64,000 nucleotides of DNA from Tillus elongatus (GCA_964006375.1 OZ023264.1:177726010-177790009); one strand, 5' to 3'. Positions 26,178-38,908 are shown, numbered from the stretch's first letter. Made by a program: numbers and translations. The notes: generated from the sequence alone by a model not told the origin.

Positions 26178-26272
26178 CTTAAAATTATAACTTTGAATAT
26201 TGGTCCAGAAAGGCCTTTAATGATAGCCGAAGCATTTAGATGACAGCGACCATGTAAGACAACACCATTAAC
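26178..26272 (-). CDS. PDZ-domain exon (C-terminal part of the domain)
   Basis: This 95-bp minus-strand exon completes the PDZ fold begun at 31914-32110. It opens after an acceptor reading TTTTATAG and encodes VNGVVLHGRCHLNA followed by SAIIKGLSGPIFKVIIL, closing with a donor AAG|GTAATG (26172-26177). The motif EVNG at the join, the helix-B stretch HLNASAIIK and the last strand KVIIL are the usual end of a PDZ domain. Phase 0 at the start matches the upstream exon; it ends in phase 2, so a further exon must follow, either between this point and the left edge or outside the window. I did not find that exon. The 5.6-kb intron between the two halves contains a piggyBac fragment and two LINE fragments. 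Confidence 0.87.
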
Positions 26273-26289
26273 CTATAAAATACAAATAG

Positions 26290-27560
26290 TGGATTACTAA
26301 CCTTGCGACGCAGCTCAAGAGAAAATTCATCAAATCAAAAAGTACACATCATAGATCTTCATCGCACATTATTATTACCACACCGCGCTCCACACTGTTT
26401 AGGTTATCAAATTCCGGCTTACAATAATTATTTATCTAAGCACTAATTTAACACAGGAAATTATGGTTTATAACCGCTTATCAAGTAGCCTATGGGTTTT
26501 AGACAGTCATATAAAACAGCAGCGTACACCTTTGTGAATTATTTTCACACATTGGATAGCGATAACCATTTTTCTATCGCGTTTACGTAAACTATTAGCA
26601 GTTATTTCTTTATCGCGAACAGCGCGAATCGTCTGCTACACAAGCATTCGCGTATTAATCGCATTTTTATATCGATATGATGAATGAAATGTGGTAAACA
26701 AACAACAGATAGTCGCCATTACCAGTCGCTAGGCAACCGACTCGTGGCAGACGTAAAAACCGTCCTTTAGCTATCGCGCTATCTACACCGCCAAATCGTG
26801 GGAGTTGTGTATATCAAATTCATTCATAGGACAGCTACTGGTTCGAATTTTTTATCGGCCCAATTGTTTACTAACTTCTCTACTAATTTCCTAGATGTCA
26901 GCACATGTTATGAATGCTTTCCTATATAATTTTTACCTTTTCATGAAGCAGCCTTTAGTGCTGTACGATAGAACAAGCCAAGGCCACAATAGCCCCACTG
27001 AAGTGCAGGATACAGTATATAGTAACTAAATACCTACATTAACAAAATCTGCTATGGGTATACAGCCTACGATAAGGTGACACAAAATTCAAAATAAGTT
27101 TTTTTGGTAAGAATAAAAAACGCCGAAACGGGTAGATAACTTAATATAAAGATTTAATTTGATATGTTCCCTATGGTTTCGGTGACGTAAAAACAATAGA
27201 TCCGAGGAGCTAACTGGAGCAACTGATGACGCCGTCCAACAAATCTTTTGCTTCTATACTCTTAAATCACCCAATTTCCACATTACTTGCTTTAATTTTC
27301 ATTACATAATCCCCCCTCTTTCGTTCACTCTTAAATGGGGCAGAAAGCAACGGGAAATCACCGCATTGTATACCTTTTACCAAATCAGCAACCATGACAG
27401 ACAAAGCAAAACGAAACCTTCTTACTGGCCATGAGCATAATAATTGGAGGATCGGTATGGGGGACGTATTGGACAGGCTCATCAGCAGCCCCTGAGCAAT
27501 AGCTTAACGTCAGCTAAAAAAAGTATCAAAGAAAAGATGCTAAGAAGAGATAAATGAAGA
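26290..27560. other. Intron sequence with an X-box-like site
   Basis: Mostly unique-looking. 26725-26737 reads GTCGCTAGGCAAC, which fits the RFX X-box pattern RYYNYY-N-RRNRAC. At 27270-27500 there is a GC-richer segment with a short minus-strand frame that I cannot assign; it may be a retroelement remnant. Confidence 0.35.
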
Positions 27561-27566
27561 ACTTGT

Positions 27567-28653
27567 TTAACCCATTGTACTCGTTTGAGTACATTACAGA
27601 AAATGTACCTATTTGTGGTGTCATCTAGCAGTCGGTAGATGAAATATATTATTAAAAGGCTATATATATATTTGTTTTCCATAGATGGCAAATACATATT
27701 TTAGCAGAATTGACAAATAACTGTTTGTCGCTCAATTTTATCAACGGTTTTGTATGTTCTGTTGTCTAATTGTTGCATGGAAGTAAATAATCTTGCGAAT
27801 TTTTGTGTGTGTGTTACGACAGTGCTTATCTTGTAGTAACGTGTGATTGAGCTATTATTTGTGTTGTTTCAAAGTATAAATCCATATGCAGGATATGGTA
27901 AGTAGAAAAATGTCATACTGTACTCACTTGAGTACATTGGGCTGATACCTCACTTTTATATTTTAACACGTCTCACTACCACAGCTAAGAAAATGCGCTT
28001 CTTTTTTTAGTTTTCAATGAATCCTGAGGATTTTCCCGAAATTCCTACATGAAACTTTTATGGTAGGAAGAGATGCCAGGATTTGCAACCCGCTTTAGAA
28101 GAAGTTTTCCCCTCAAGTACCAGAAGTGAAGTCGCCATTGTAATTATTCCTATTATGTTGATTCAGAGACAGATGAGAAAGGTTCTGACGAAAATAATAT
28201 TCCAGATGAAGATGCTGAAGATGTCGCTGGTGAAATTGAACTTCAGCGTGTGAGTACCAATGAAAGCGAAGACAGAGATGATGAGTTCAGTTTGCCTTTG
28301 TGATCTCTACGGCAGAATATCTTACGTTGAACTGAATCCTCTGCAATTCAAGAAAAAAATCAGCCAGAACCTAAGTGGACTAAAACTTTTCTAGGTACTA
28401 ATATTCCATCGACAACAGCCTGCGCAGATGGTTTAGAAATTTTGAAAAGCGATATGGAAAACCTCAACCACTTGAAACATTTGAAAAAACTTTCGATGAT
28501 TATGTCTATAATCATATTGTTTCCCAAACTAATTTATATTCTTAGAAGAATAGGCAAGATTTCTTTGTTTTCAAAGGCGACATAGAGGTATTTGTAGGAA
28601 TTCTTCTTTTGACGGAATTCCATAAATTACCAAGTGAGCGATTGATAAAGCTT
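27567..28653 (+). mobile_element. piggyBac-type element, 5' part (truncated)
   Basis: Begins TTAA followed by CCC (27567-27573), the piggyBac target and terminal bases, with a subterminal palindrome TGTACTCGTTTGAGTACA. An inverted version (TACTCACTTGAGTACATTGG) lies near 27930-27950. Downstream is a decayed transposase: acidic N-terminus (PDEDAEDVAGEIELQRVS) and the start of the catalytic domain (LETFEKTFDDYVYNHIVSQT; VFVGILLLTEFHKLPSERL). It stops abruptly at about 28653 against a LINE, so the DDD core and right end are missing. Confidence 0.8.
28020..28653 (+). pseudogene. piggyBac transposase, N-terminal fragment
   Basis: From MNPEDFPEIPT (about 28017) with an early stop, through the acidic region, to FHKLPSERL where the match ends. 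The catalytic Asp residues would lie beyond the truncation. Frameshifts and stops make it non-functional. Confidence 0.75.
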
Positions 28654-30245
28654 TAGGCGTTTTTGTGGGTTAGGGGGGTCTTCATTCCCAAACCGGGAAG
28701 GGAGGACTACACGCTCGCCAAGTTGTACAGGCTAATCAGCCTAACATCCTTCCTACTTAAGGCATTGGAAAATATAGTAGATAGGTTTATGTTGGGAGGG
28801 ATTCTCAAGGATCGCCCCTTCCATAAAGGTCAGCACGCATACCAGCGAGGGAAATCGACGGAGACGGCGCTCCACGCTGTGACGCGGAAGGTGGAAAGGG
28901 CCCTACACTACGGGGAGAGCACATTAGCTGTGTTCTTCGATGTGGAGGGGGCCTTTGATAAGGCGAGGACGGATGCAGTCTGTGCCGCCCTACAGGATAG
29001 GGGAACGCCGAGGTCCCTAATAAGCTGGGTGGCGAGCATGCTGGAGGACAGGAGAGTTTCGCTGACCTTGAGGGGCCGGGCGCTGTACGTTGGGGTGACG
29101 GGCGGCTGTCCTCAGGGCAGCTGCCTTTCGCCTCATCTATGGTGTCTGGTCATGGAAGGCCTCTTGGAGCGGCTCTCCGAGAATGGCTTCTACGCCCAGG
29201 TGCCTCGGCGTTGTCTGTGAGTGCATGCAAGCCGCCTGTAGAATAATTGAAAGGTGGTGTGGTGAGCAGGGAATCTGCGTGAACCCGGCCAAGACGGAGA
29301 TGATCCTATTCACCAAGAAGAGAAATGCAGAGGGGTTCAGGGCGCTCGCGATGTTTGGAAAGCCTTTAGATTTAGTGCGGGAGGTCAAATATCTGGGGGT
29401 GATCCTGGACTCCAAACTAACATGGGGGTCGCAAATAGAACGAGTAGTGAGGAACCGAGTAGCGACCCTCTGACAGCTGCGTCGAGTGATAGGGAGGACC
29501 TGGGGACTTAATCCTCGGATCATTCATTGGGTTTACACTGCGATCGTCAGGCCAAGAATCCTCTATGGGGCGTTGGTCTGGTGGTGTGGTGTGAACCAAA
29601 CTACCAGCAGGAAGCTGGCCAAACTCCAAAGGCTGCCAATCCTGGGTATCACAGGCGCTATGAGAACGACACCCTCAGCCGCGCTAGAGGTCTGGTTGAT
29701 GCTGCCACCGCTTCCCATCTGTATCAGAAGGAAGGCTATGGCGTCGCATCTTAGAATGCGAGACCCTGGAAACTGGTGCGGAGTCGGAGCAGTAATAGGG
29801 CATGCAAGAGTCGCCAAGGAGGTGGAAAAGGAAATTCAGATTTCCGCCATCAAGGTACGGGATGCCGAGAACGATATTAGGTTGATTAGGCCATATACCC
29901 TCAAGATCCCAAGTAGGGATCAGTGGAGGGAAAATGAGGTTGCATTCCAGCCCGCCAGCCTGGTCTGTTTCACCGACGGATCGCGGGTGGAGGATCAACA
30001 ATCCTCTGGGGCGGGAATATATATCGAGGGCCTGGGGTGCGCGAGAGTTATGCTCTTGGCACATATACCACGGCATTCGAAACAGAGTGTACGTCATCCT
30101 GTCTGTGGCCAATAGACAGGATGTAAGGAGGAGTGTGATGTAAGGAGCAAATGTGTCTACATTTGCTCGGATAGCCAGGCGGTCCTCAGGGCAGTCTGCG
30201 CGGCCAGAATCAGGTCAACACTGGTTCAGGAGTGCGCTGAAATAT
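28654..30245 (+). mobile_element. RNase H LINE, central copy (RT with lost catalytic box)
   Basis: Reverse transcriptase plus start of RNase H. Order: VFIPKPGREDYTLAKLYRLI, QHAYQRGKSTETALHAV, VFFDVEGAFDKARTDAV (first catalytic Asp), GGCPQGSCLSPHLW, then NGFYAQ. The YADD segment that should follow has been deleted and the frame shifts at about 29195. It resumes with CECMQAACRIIERW, REVKYLGVILDSKLTW, RIIHWVYTAIVRPRILYGA, ITGAMRTTPSAALEV, then RNase H (LVCFTDGS, ICSDSQAVLRAV). Truncated at about 30245 before the zinc-knuckle. GC-rich compared with its surroundings. Confidence 0.88.
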
Positions 30246-30584
30246 TGTTTTCTATATGTTTTAAAACATTTTACGTTTAAGCACAAAAAAAAATAATTTT
30301 TGTCGCCGATGCCATACGACGTATTGACAATGTGGAAATAATAACAAACATCTTGACTAACCTCAGGAAGTGGATCAAATTATACCTACATTTTAGGGTA
30401 AGGTTATGTATGAATCGGAAAGCTGTACTTAAAGTAAGCTTCACTGTATATAAACAGGACAACAAGAAGATATAAGCTTTTAAGATGTAGACATCCAGAA
30501 AAATGACAAAGATAGGGTACACCGATGGAAAGGAAAATTAAAGTATGCTAGTAGAAGTGGGAGAAAAAACACGCATACCGAAAG
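30246..30584. other. Short unassigned stretch between LINEs
   Basis: No gene or named repeat seen. Confidence 0.35.
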
Positions 30585-31030
30585 ACAAAAAATGTTAAGT
30601 TTACTTCTTCGCTTTCATCTGCAGAGTCTGTCGATGCGCAGGCAGTGCAGTTTCGTTATATTTTTATACAAACTGGTTCATTCTGTGTTCGATTGCGCTA
30701 ATCTGCTTCAGCAACTTAATTTCAATGTGCCTCGTATTGCAGCACGTTTTCCAGGCACATTTTATCTCCCGACTGCTCGTACCCGATTGCTGCGATCGTC
30801 TCCAATTTACCAGATGTGCAATGATTACTCTGTATTGCAAGATAGCTTAGATATCTTCTCATGTAATATATCAGAGATAAAAATGTTTTTCAAAGCGATG
30901 TAATTTGTAAATATATCTTTTGTGTAGTTTGTTTGATTATTGTTTGTTATGTTTTGTGTATCAGCCTATCCTTAGTTTGGCTTCTAAGCTGTTGGATGGT
31001 GTATGAATAAATAAGTAAATAAATAAATAC
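30585..31030 (+). mobile_element. LINE 3' end with (AAAT)n-like tail
   Basis: Encodes the C-terminal tail of a non-LTR ORF2 (FLYKLVHSVFDCANLLQQLN, FNVPRIAARFPGTFYLPTAR, then SPIYQMCNDY and DIFSCN) and stops at 30903. It ends in a tail of TAAA units (about 31003-31030), the usual 3' signature of such elements. Only the last 100 codons are present. Confidence 0.7.
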
Positions 31031-31234
31031 ATTTGTTTGAAAGTTATTACGACTATTAACAGACATATGTACATGCCGACAGACAAAAAAAATTTGTTCC
31101 AGAATCAAGTTTTATATATTTTTGGGACTTTTTACGCCGTTTCCGTTTTAGCACAACAAATTTCAAAATTTTTGTCAACAATATTCCACCCCCACACATT
31201 CAAGCCCTAATTTAATGTCAGCACAGAAGAGCAG

Positions 31235-31660
31235 ATGTCGATTGAAAAGTGCAACATTTAACGCAATATAACTTTGAAAATATTGTTTTGGGAAAAAAAA
31301 GTTCTAGAAAATTTGTCGATTGAAAAGTTAAGTTATAAGCATTTTATTTTTTAAACAATTATTAACAAAGAGGTTGGTAAAAGAGTCAATAAATGAATGC
31401 TAATAGTCGTATAAGTTGTAAACGGTGAGTGATACAAAATAATTATTTAACAAAAAAGATGAGAAATGCAATTATCTACAATAAAGGTCATTACCATTTT
31501 TGGCCTAAAGTGCACAGTTAAGGAGATATAGGCCGAAACCGTTTTTCTCAAAATGGCGGCACTTCCGCCCTCCTAATTTGTAAAGATTTTGTGTTTTTAC
31601 ATTCAGTACGTCATTTGGAACCTATGTATAGAAAAAAATAACTCCTGTAGTTTAATGCAG
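31235..31660 (+). repeat. Dispersed repeat C, copy 1
   Basis: About 420 bp, nearly the same as the inverted segment at 63185-63610: shared blocks 'aaaagtgcaacatttaacgc', 'tcattaccatttttggccta', 'aaaatggcggcacttccg', 'actcctgtagtttaatgca'. No coding; class unknown. Confidence 0.75.
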
Positions 31661-31905
31661 AAACAAATTCTCTATTTCCTGTATTATACGATGGATTTTC
31701 AACATAGTGTTCAAATTAGGAGAAGTAAAACTCGTTGCCCCGTCATATTTCCTTACGCTCCTATTTTAGAACCCGTTTCAAATTGTAGGTAATCTGCATC
31801 TGCGTATCACTGTAAAGTATTGTGCTAAGGTACATGTGGAGGAAAATCGTCCAGACTTAAATTTAGTGTGTCATTTATAGAAGCAGAATATGTTAGATGA
31901 AATAC
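31661..31905. other. Intron flank next to PDZ exon
   Basis: No feature recognised. Confidence 0.35.
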
Positions 31906-31913
31906 TTACTTAC

Positions 31914-32110
31914 CTCCAATATCTCATCTCCGACCTGAATCAGGCCGGCCTTGTGGGCGGCTCCAGCTGGATTGATACCGCACACGAAGACAGCCATGCA
32001 GTTGCGATCCTTGTGGCCTGCCAGACTCAAGCCCAAACCACCGCTGGTGCGTTCCAACTGCACCACGGACACAGCGTGACCAAGATGGGCATATTTCTTC
32101 TTTACTTTGT
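31914..32110 (-). CDS. PDZ-domain exon (N-terminal part of the domain)
   Basis: This 197-bp minus-strand exon has a good acceptor (TTTGTTTCAG ending at 32111) and a consensus donor (GAG|GTAAGT, 31908-31913). It encodes about 65 residues: a short basic lead (DKVKKKYAHLG), strand A (AVSVVQLER), the carboxylate-binding loop GLGLSLAG, then MAVFVCGINPAG and VGDEILE. These are the beta-A to beta-E parts of a PDZ domain, which binds C-terminal tails of membrane or signalling proteins and acts as a scaffold. The pattern GLGLSLAGxKDR resembles late PDZ domains of MPDZ/PATJ/InaD-type scaffolds (from memory of the family, not searched). It starts in phase 1 and ends in phase 0, and joins in frame to the exon at 26178-26272. 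The exon has no lesions and is under clear coding constraint compared with its neighbourhood. Confidence 0.88.
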
Positions 32111-32302
32111 CTGAAACAAAGATGAGAAAACAATTTACCATGATTATTATGAAAAGTTGGCGACGATATTTTTATCACATTCATCTACTTTATTGTTCAA
32201 CATTTTGCTATAGGTAGTACGTGTACTACATGTTTCATTAGAATCGGTCTATTTGTGCGACTATGGCCAATCACTGACTTTAGAAAGCAGTTTCACCCCA
32301 TT

Positions 32303-32666
32303 AAGCCAGAGCCTTGGTGGTTCAGGGGCAAGAACGTGTGCCTCTGAACCGAAGGGTACTGGGTTCGATCCCAGGGTTCTCCTTTCACTTTTTCAGTACA
32401 AACTGTAACATTAACATCAACGGAGGTTCTGGCATTGTATTTGAGCAAGTTGAATGTCTGCACGTTCCGCCCTTCGGAGGGGGCGTAAAGTCGTCGGTCC
32501 CGTGTCCATGCGATGTTGGACACGTTAAAGATACCTACCCCTCCTTATAGAAAGGCAGGGGTTAGGCAAAATTTGCAGGATAGTGAGGTGAAACTGCTCC
32601 CTGGCGTCGTTGATTGGCCATAGTCGCGGAAATAGACGTTAAAGAAACAAAACACACACACACACA
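32303..32666 (+). mobile_element. tRNA-derived SINE
   Basis: tRNA-like head (A box TGGTTCAGGGG near 32318, B box GGGTTCGATCCC near 32362 with a perfect CTGGG/CCCAG arm), a conserved body ('cgcccttcggagggggcgta', 'ggacacgttaaagatacc') and a 3' end 'gttaaagaaacaaaacac' running into (CA)n. Typical SINE layout; mobilised by a LINE. Confidence 0.8.
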
Positions 32667-32671
32667 CCTCA

Positions 32672-32860
32672 TTAAGCCCCCAACCCTTCCCCTTAGACAA
32701 GGGGGGTACGGATTTATCGTGGCTAATATCGCATGGCAGACAAGACCATACCACTGCTTTACGCCTCTTCCGAAGGGCGATACGTGCAGACATTCAATTT
32801 GTCCAAACACCAATTTTATGGTATGGGTATGTACTGAAAAAGTGAAATGATCCCTTTACT
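32672..32860 (-). mobile_element. SINE fragment, inverted
   Basis: Partial body of the same SINE on the minus strand (complement of 'cgcccttcggaagaggcgta'); it shares the (CA)n at 32650-32668 with the plus-strand copy, making a tail-to-tail pair. Confidence 0.75.
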
Positions 32861-32909
32861 GTGACCCCCGTGACGGAAATATTCAAGAATGAAAAATAGG
32901 CCATTTCCA

Positions 32910-33430
<521 letters not shown>

Positions 33431-33439
33431 AAATTAAAA

Positions 33440-33969
33440 ATAAAATCCCAAAGACATGCGCTGAGACCACTTAGTGGTTAAAGTACAATGCCTGACAGCC
33501 AGAGCAGTGAACTGCCACTCTTCTAAAGTTAACGTGTGGGCAGGGATAGTCCATGATAGAATCATAGATCTTTTCTTCTTCGACGAAACTCTCACTGGGC
33601 AGCGTGATTTTCTACGAAATGACCTAATTCCTGTTCTTGCTGCAAGTTTTCCAAATGAAGATAATCCTGATTTATCAAGTTGCGATATTTGGTTTCGGCA
33701 AGACGGTGCACCTCCGCACTTTGTTCGTCCTGTTCGCAAGCTTTTAAATGACCCCCAGATCTTACGCCTCTAGATTTTTATGGGGGTATTTCAAACCAGA
33801 AAGCTATGTATATATCAAACCAAATAACCTAGAAGATTTGAAAAATATAACTAGGTATGAAATGAGTCGTATTAGCCCTGACGTCATTCGCAATGTACAA
33901 GAGGAATGTGCCAACAGATTTTCTTATTGTCAAGAAGTCGGTGGATTGCATTTGGAGCATTATATTTAA
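33440..33969 (+). pseudogene. Mariner-type transposase relic, C-terminal half
   Basis: Contains SKVNVWAGIVHDRIIDLFFF, DIWFRQDGAPPHFVRPVRK (second catalytic Asp) and, after an internal deletion that removes the linker and third Asp, RFLWGYFKPESYV and CQEVGGLHLEHYI. The C-terminus resembles that of element B. The deletion at about 33752 abolishes function. Confidence 0.8.
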
Positions 33970-34234
33970 AGGAAACAATACATTAATTTGTTGAATAAGA
34001 GCCCTTATATTTTGATTGTTGTTATGAATGGAGTTTATATTTTCCACTCTTCACATGATTTACATTCGAAAATCTAACAATGTGAGGTATCAAAATGTTG
34101 ATAGTACTGTGTAGACAGTTCAATGATCCATCAACATAAAAAACCAGGTTTGAGGACATTTGAGAAAAAGGTCGATGACGTCATATTTCAAAAGCAGGAG
34201 TGGGAGAAACGTAAATTTTATGCAAAAATGTGTA

Positions 34235-34920
<686 letters not shown>

Positions 34921-35129
34921 TGAAAGGAGCTGGCCACAACAGGCAACCAGTGCACATTTACAGCTCCGGATGGCCACGCAGGTGATTTCTTTACCCCCTT
35001 GGCGATTTTGGTTATTGCTCACGAATTGAAGGTCCTCCGAATGATGCTGTAAATGTGCACTGGTTGCCTGTTGTGACTCCGTGTATTTTTGCTTTTTCAT
35101 CCAGAGTGTTCCCATCATCACCTGGCTAT

Positions 35130-35174
35130 ACTGTACTAATGATAGCTAATAAGCTTGAAACACGTGTATGTGGT
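35130..35174 (+). ncRNA. Hammerhead-like motif, decayed (first repeat)
   Basis: Same layout as 35432-35476 but the core reads CTAATGA instead of CTGATGA (G5 to A), and stem I has three G-U pairs. Expected inactive. Confidence 0.5.
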
Positions 35175-35431
35175 TGTTTCCTTGCGGCCTTGCCTTTAAC
35201 CTTTTTCCTTGTATAGTATACAGAAATGCCGTGTTAAAAATCCTGTTATAAATAGTATGACTCCTGGGCTCCGGATGGTCACGCAGGTGATATCTTTGCC
35301 TCCGTGGCGATCTTGGTTGTTGCCCTCGAATTGAGGGGTCTTCCGAATGATGCTGTAAATGTGCACTGGTTGCCTGTTGTGACTACGTGTATTTTTGCTT
35401 CCTCATCCAGAGTGTTCCCATCATCACCTAT

Positions 35432-35476
35432 ACCGTACTGATGATAGCTAATAAGCTTGAAACACGTGTATGCGGT
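35432..35476 (+). ncRNA. Hammerhead ribozyme candidate (second repeat)
   Basis: Stem I 5' strand ACCGTA (35432-35437) pairs with TGCGGT (35471-35476). Between: core CTGATGA (35438-35444), stem II AGCT/AGCT with loop AATA (35446-35457), core GAAA (35459-35462), a palindromic stem III CACGTG with no loop, and TA as the cleavage dinucleotide (cut after 35470). The pair closing stem II is a U-U mismatch, which departs from the canonical form. The looplessness of stem III suggests it acts as a dimer. Confidence 0.6.
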
Positions 35477-35508
35477 TGTTTCCTTGCGACCTTGCCCTTA
35501 ACCTTTTT

Positions 35509-35670
<162 letters not shown>

Positions 35671-36145
35671 CCAACCGATAACTCCAAAAAATAATTAACC
35701 GATTTCGATAAAACTCGGCAAGTGCCTTTCTTTTATTAATGGCTTGGATGAGTTCGTTAGCCAGGAAAATCGGACAAGGTTTTCCGGGAAAATTTTGAGT
35801 TTTCTTTCGAAAAAAAATTGTTTTTCCGAAAATTACAAAGCTGTTTTAATGAAGTTTGGTGGGTATATTGCTGTGTGAAAGTCCTTACTACATACCAAAA
35901 TTCAACTTTTTGGGTTTATAGAAAATTGAATTATTCAAATTTTTAGTTTTCTTTCGAAAAACAATTTTTTTCTCCGAAAAGTACAAAGCTATTTTAATGA
36001 AATCTGAAATATATGTTGCCTGGGAAAAGCCTTACAACACACAACAATTCAACTTTCTATGTTTATAGACAATTGAGTTATTAAAATTTGAAGCATTTAA
36101 TAAAAAAATCACTACCATAACGCACTTGCTGCGTCCCGAACTTAT
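35671..36145 (+). repeat. Hairpin/(TA)n repeat family, copy 14 (right half)
   Basis: 'ccaaccgataactcc' to terminus 'acgcacttgctgcgtcccg' at 36120-36138. Contains two similar inner blocks ('ttctttcgaaaa', 'aattacaaagct'). Confidence 0.85.
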
Positions 36146-36149
36146 TGAA

Positions 36150-36990
36150 AACTAGATTTGGCGTGTCAGAGCATTTCGTCACAACGCAAATCGTTTAAAT
36201 ATAAATGAATGTATTCCATAATTTTGCCGTTCACTCTATATACACATATACTATTATTTTAAGATATATTGCAACGTGTCACAGTTATAGCATAATCCCA
36301 ATGAGCAATAATTAATTTTTCGATGACTGCAATGAAAAATTATTGGTCGTGATAATGTGAAAATTACAATTTCCATTTACAGTTGCCACATAAAGTCATA
36401 GGATATAATGCAATCAGCGAAGCAAACAGCGTGGCACAAATATGCAAAACTTAACGACATAATTATGCATAAATCCTTCTGAGCTGTAAACAAACCTTAA
36501 TAAACGGCCATTATTCAGATGCAGCCATTTCAAAACACACGTACAGAACATTAAAATTTTCATGGAAATGCTCTCGTTAAGACACGCATAATCGAGATAA
36601 CTTGTCTCACTTATTACAAAGAAGTAAATTAACGGCAAAACCAAACAGAGCTTCTCTAATCGAAGCGGATTAACATTTCGCCTCTTATCGGTAAAATTAT
36701 AATTGAATCTTCTGTTTACTGCATTCACACTAAATGAACAGGGCAGTTACTTCTTGTTTGAATACAAGTTTCGTAATTACATATTTACTTACTAAACTCG
36801 AGCCGCAGAAACGAAATTGCAATCACGTGTGAAATGCATTCCCTTGGTCAATCTACTAAAGCAGAACTGGAACAAATTAATGAATTATTCGAAAAGATGC
36901 AAAGATTATAATTTCACATACTGTTGATATTGATGTGAAAGCAAGCGTTTGTGCTTTTTCGTGAATTTTTATTCATTAGGCTTTCGGAAC
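36150..36990. other. Intron sequence, nothing recognised
   Basis: AT-rich; a 104-codon minus-strand frame (36414-36728) has no recognisable domain and is probably chance. Confidence 0.4.
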
Positions 36991-36997
36991 GGTAATA

Positions 36998-37280
36998 TTG
37001 TATTTTTTTTATATTTCAACAACACACCACGAGGGCTTACAGCCTAAATACTATCGTACCGTGGGTGTCAACACGGAGGAAAGGCGCAACTTGTCAATTC
37101 TGGACTTGAAGATTTTGAGGTTCAGAGGAGAAGGAAAAACATGTGTCGGCAAGGAATTCCACAACTTGGAAGTCCTCAGGACATAAGAATGGGCATAACA
37201 AGATGTTCTATGTCTGGTGACCTGGGCAGTAAAAGGGTGCATTCGTTCTGTTCCTCTGGTAGATCTGTTGGGGGCAGCAG
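36998..37280 (-). mobile_element. CR1/Jockey-group LINE copy C, 3' part
   Basis: C-terminal tail of the LINE (MHPFTAQVTRHRTSCYAHSY, TSKLWNSLPTHVF, ending LTPTVR). Interrupted at 37281 by the hAT element; the rest continues at 39851-40036. Confidence 0.85.
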
Positions 37281-37499
37281 CAAGGGCGTACCCAGGATCA
37301 AAACTAGGGGGGGGGGGGCAAGCCATGGTCGTTCAGGTTGTAACATCTTATCGCGGAAAAGGTGAATGAAATCAACATTTTAAGAAAATTATGTATAATT
37401 ATAGCAGTGCTTTATCAACTAAGTTATTACAATTATTTGCTTGAAAAAAAATATTTTAGTTACATGTCTTATAGTAGTATAATTTTTCTTGGATTTGTA

Positions 37500-38908
37500 C
37501 AAAACTTGTTCAAAATTCTCGTTTCAACCCAGTCCTGATTTTTCTTGAAGAATTTCCGATGGACGCTCATCAAACACAACCCAGTCAGTCTGTCTTCTCC
37601 CATTGTACTTCTCAGCCAGGTCTTTCCCTTCAAAGGGCACTGAAAGATCGTTCAACAGTAGCCGTAGTTGATGGGAAAGTCTTGTTGCAGGGAAAAAATA
37701 TTAGCCTCCTCCAAAAGTGCAGCCACTTCAATATCCTTTAATTTGTCTCTTGCTAAATCCTTCTTTTCCACAGATTATACCACAAATCTAAATTCGGCAG
37801 AGATATCACCCAACTCATAAAACTCCATGAAATATTTTGCATGCATGAAGGATGAAGATGGGATAAGGCAAAAGCAGGTGTATTTTCGTGTGAGAATCTA
37901 ACATTCAATGATAAAGTTAAAGAGTCAATATAAGGGATGATCAACGACCGTCTCCAATATTCAGTCCCAGTTTCAGATGGCGGATTACTTCTGTGTATTT
38001 GTATCATGTGATTTTTCAAGTAATTCATCAGAAACATGTTCAATTTCTTGTCGATCCATCAAGGATTGCACCAATATGTTTCCTCACCATAATCAAATCC
38101 ATATTTTTACTTTGTAGAACGTTCACAACGGGTTCCAAAATCGCAGAGTATTTTGCAATCATGACTAAACCTACGATGAAAATTGGTTTAGTAACTGCAC
38201 AGTGCAATTGATAGGCAACTTTTCTTGTAGCATAGTTTCCTTCGACTGAGAGATGTTCTAGCGCATTGACGATTTCATGGAAGTTGCCTGAAAACTTTCT
38301 AATGCTCTTGTATTTCTCAGACCATCTGGTCTCACTGAGCCTTGATAGATTAGGAGCCGAATTCCTGCGGGCTGACGACTCACGAAAGAAGGATATTGTA
38401 GCCTTAACTGTTGCAATTAAGTTTCTTATTTCCGGTAGTTTGCTAGCATCATTGACCACAAGATTTAGTTTGTGGCTTGAGCAATGGAAAAATAAAGATT
38501 TATTGTACTTTTTCTTCAAAATGGCCTGTACACCACCTTCTTTTCCAGCCATCGTAGAAAATCCGTCAAATCCAAATCCAACACAATTCTCTGCTGAAAG
38601 ATTCTGATCAACTAAAAAACTTGATGGTGGAACCCAGGGATTTGTAAGCAAATCCTTCCTTTTTTCTGATGGCAACTTAAGGCCATGACCAACATAACGA
38701 CTAATGTCATTTTCATGGTAGCCATCGTATTCTTCAATCGCCTTAGATGTCCCAGGAACAGCTACGTGTAGAGGTGAAGAATTACTAGACCCTTGTTCCA
38801 TAATAGACACAGTATCCGATGATTCGGTCAGTTTAGTTCCATCTTCATCACCATCACTGCTTCCACTTCCACTACTGTCATCTTGATCCTTTTGCCGTTT
38901 GAGGTTTT
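37500..38908 (-). pseudogene. hAT transposase exon 2 (frameshifted)
   Basis: Open from 38908 to 38040, about 290 codons. Contains a Ser/Asp-rich lead, DGYHENDISRYVGHGLKL, then the catalytic RNase-H-like core FGFDGFSTMAGKEGGVQAIL, FHCSSHKLNLVVNDASKL and ETRWSEKYKSIRKF. The frame breaks near 38060 (LMDRQEIEHVSDELLEKS follows in another frame), recovers at EYWRRSLIIPYIDSLTLSL, and further lesions precede the C-terminal dimerisation motif FPSTTATVERSFSAL (about 37660) and KTWLRSTMGEDRLTGLC. It resembles ZMYM/'52-kDa repressor'-like hAT proteins. Not functional as read, though domains are well preserved. Confidence 0.87.

Noticed and set aside
27217..27260. CTGATGA at 27218 as another hammerhead
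   Set aside because: No GAAA box or stem II within reach.
28663..30115. Intact LINE protein
   Set aside because: The YADD segment is deleted, and frameshifts and stops occur around 29195 and 29473.
36414..36728. 104-codon minus-strand frame as a gene
   Set aside because: No recognisable domain or conservation signal; AT-rich chance frame.
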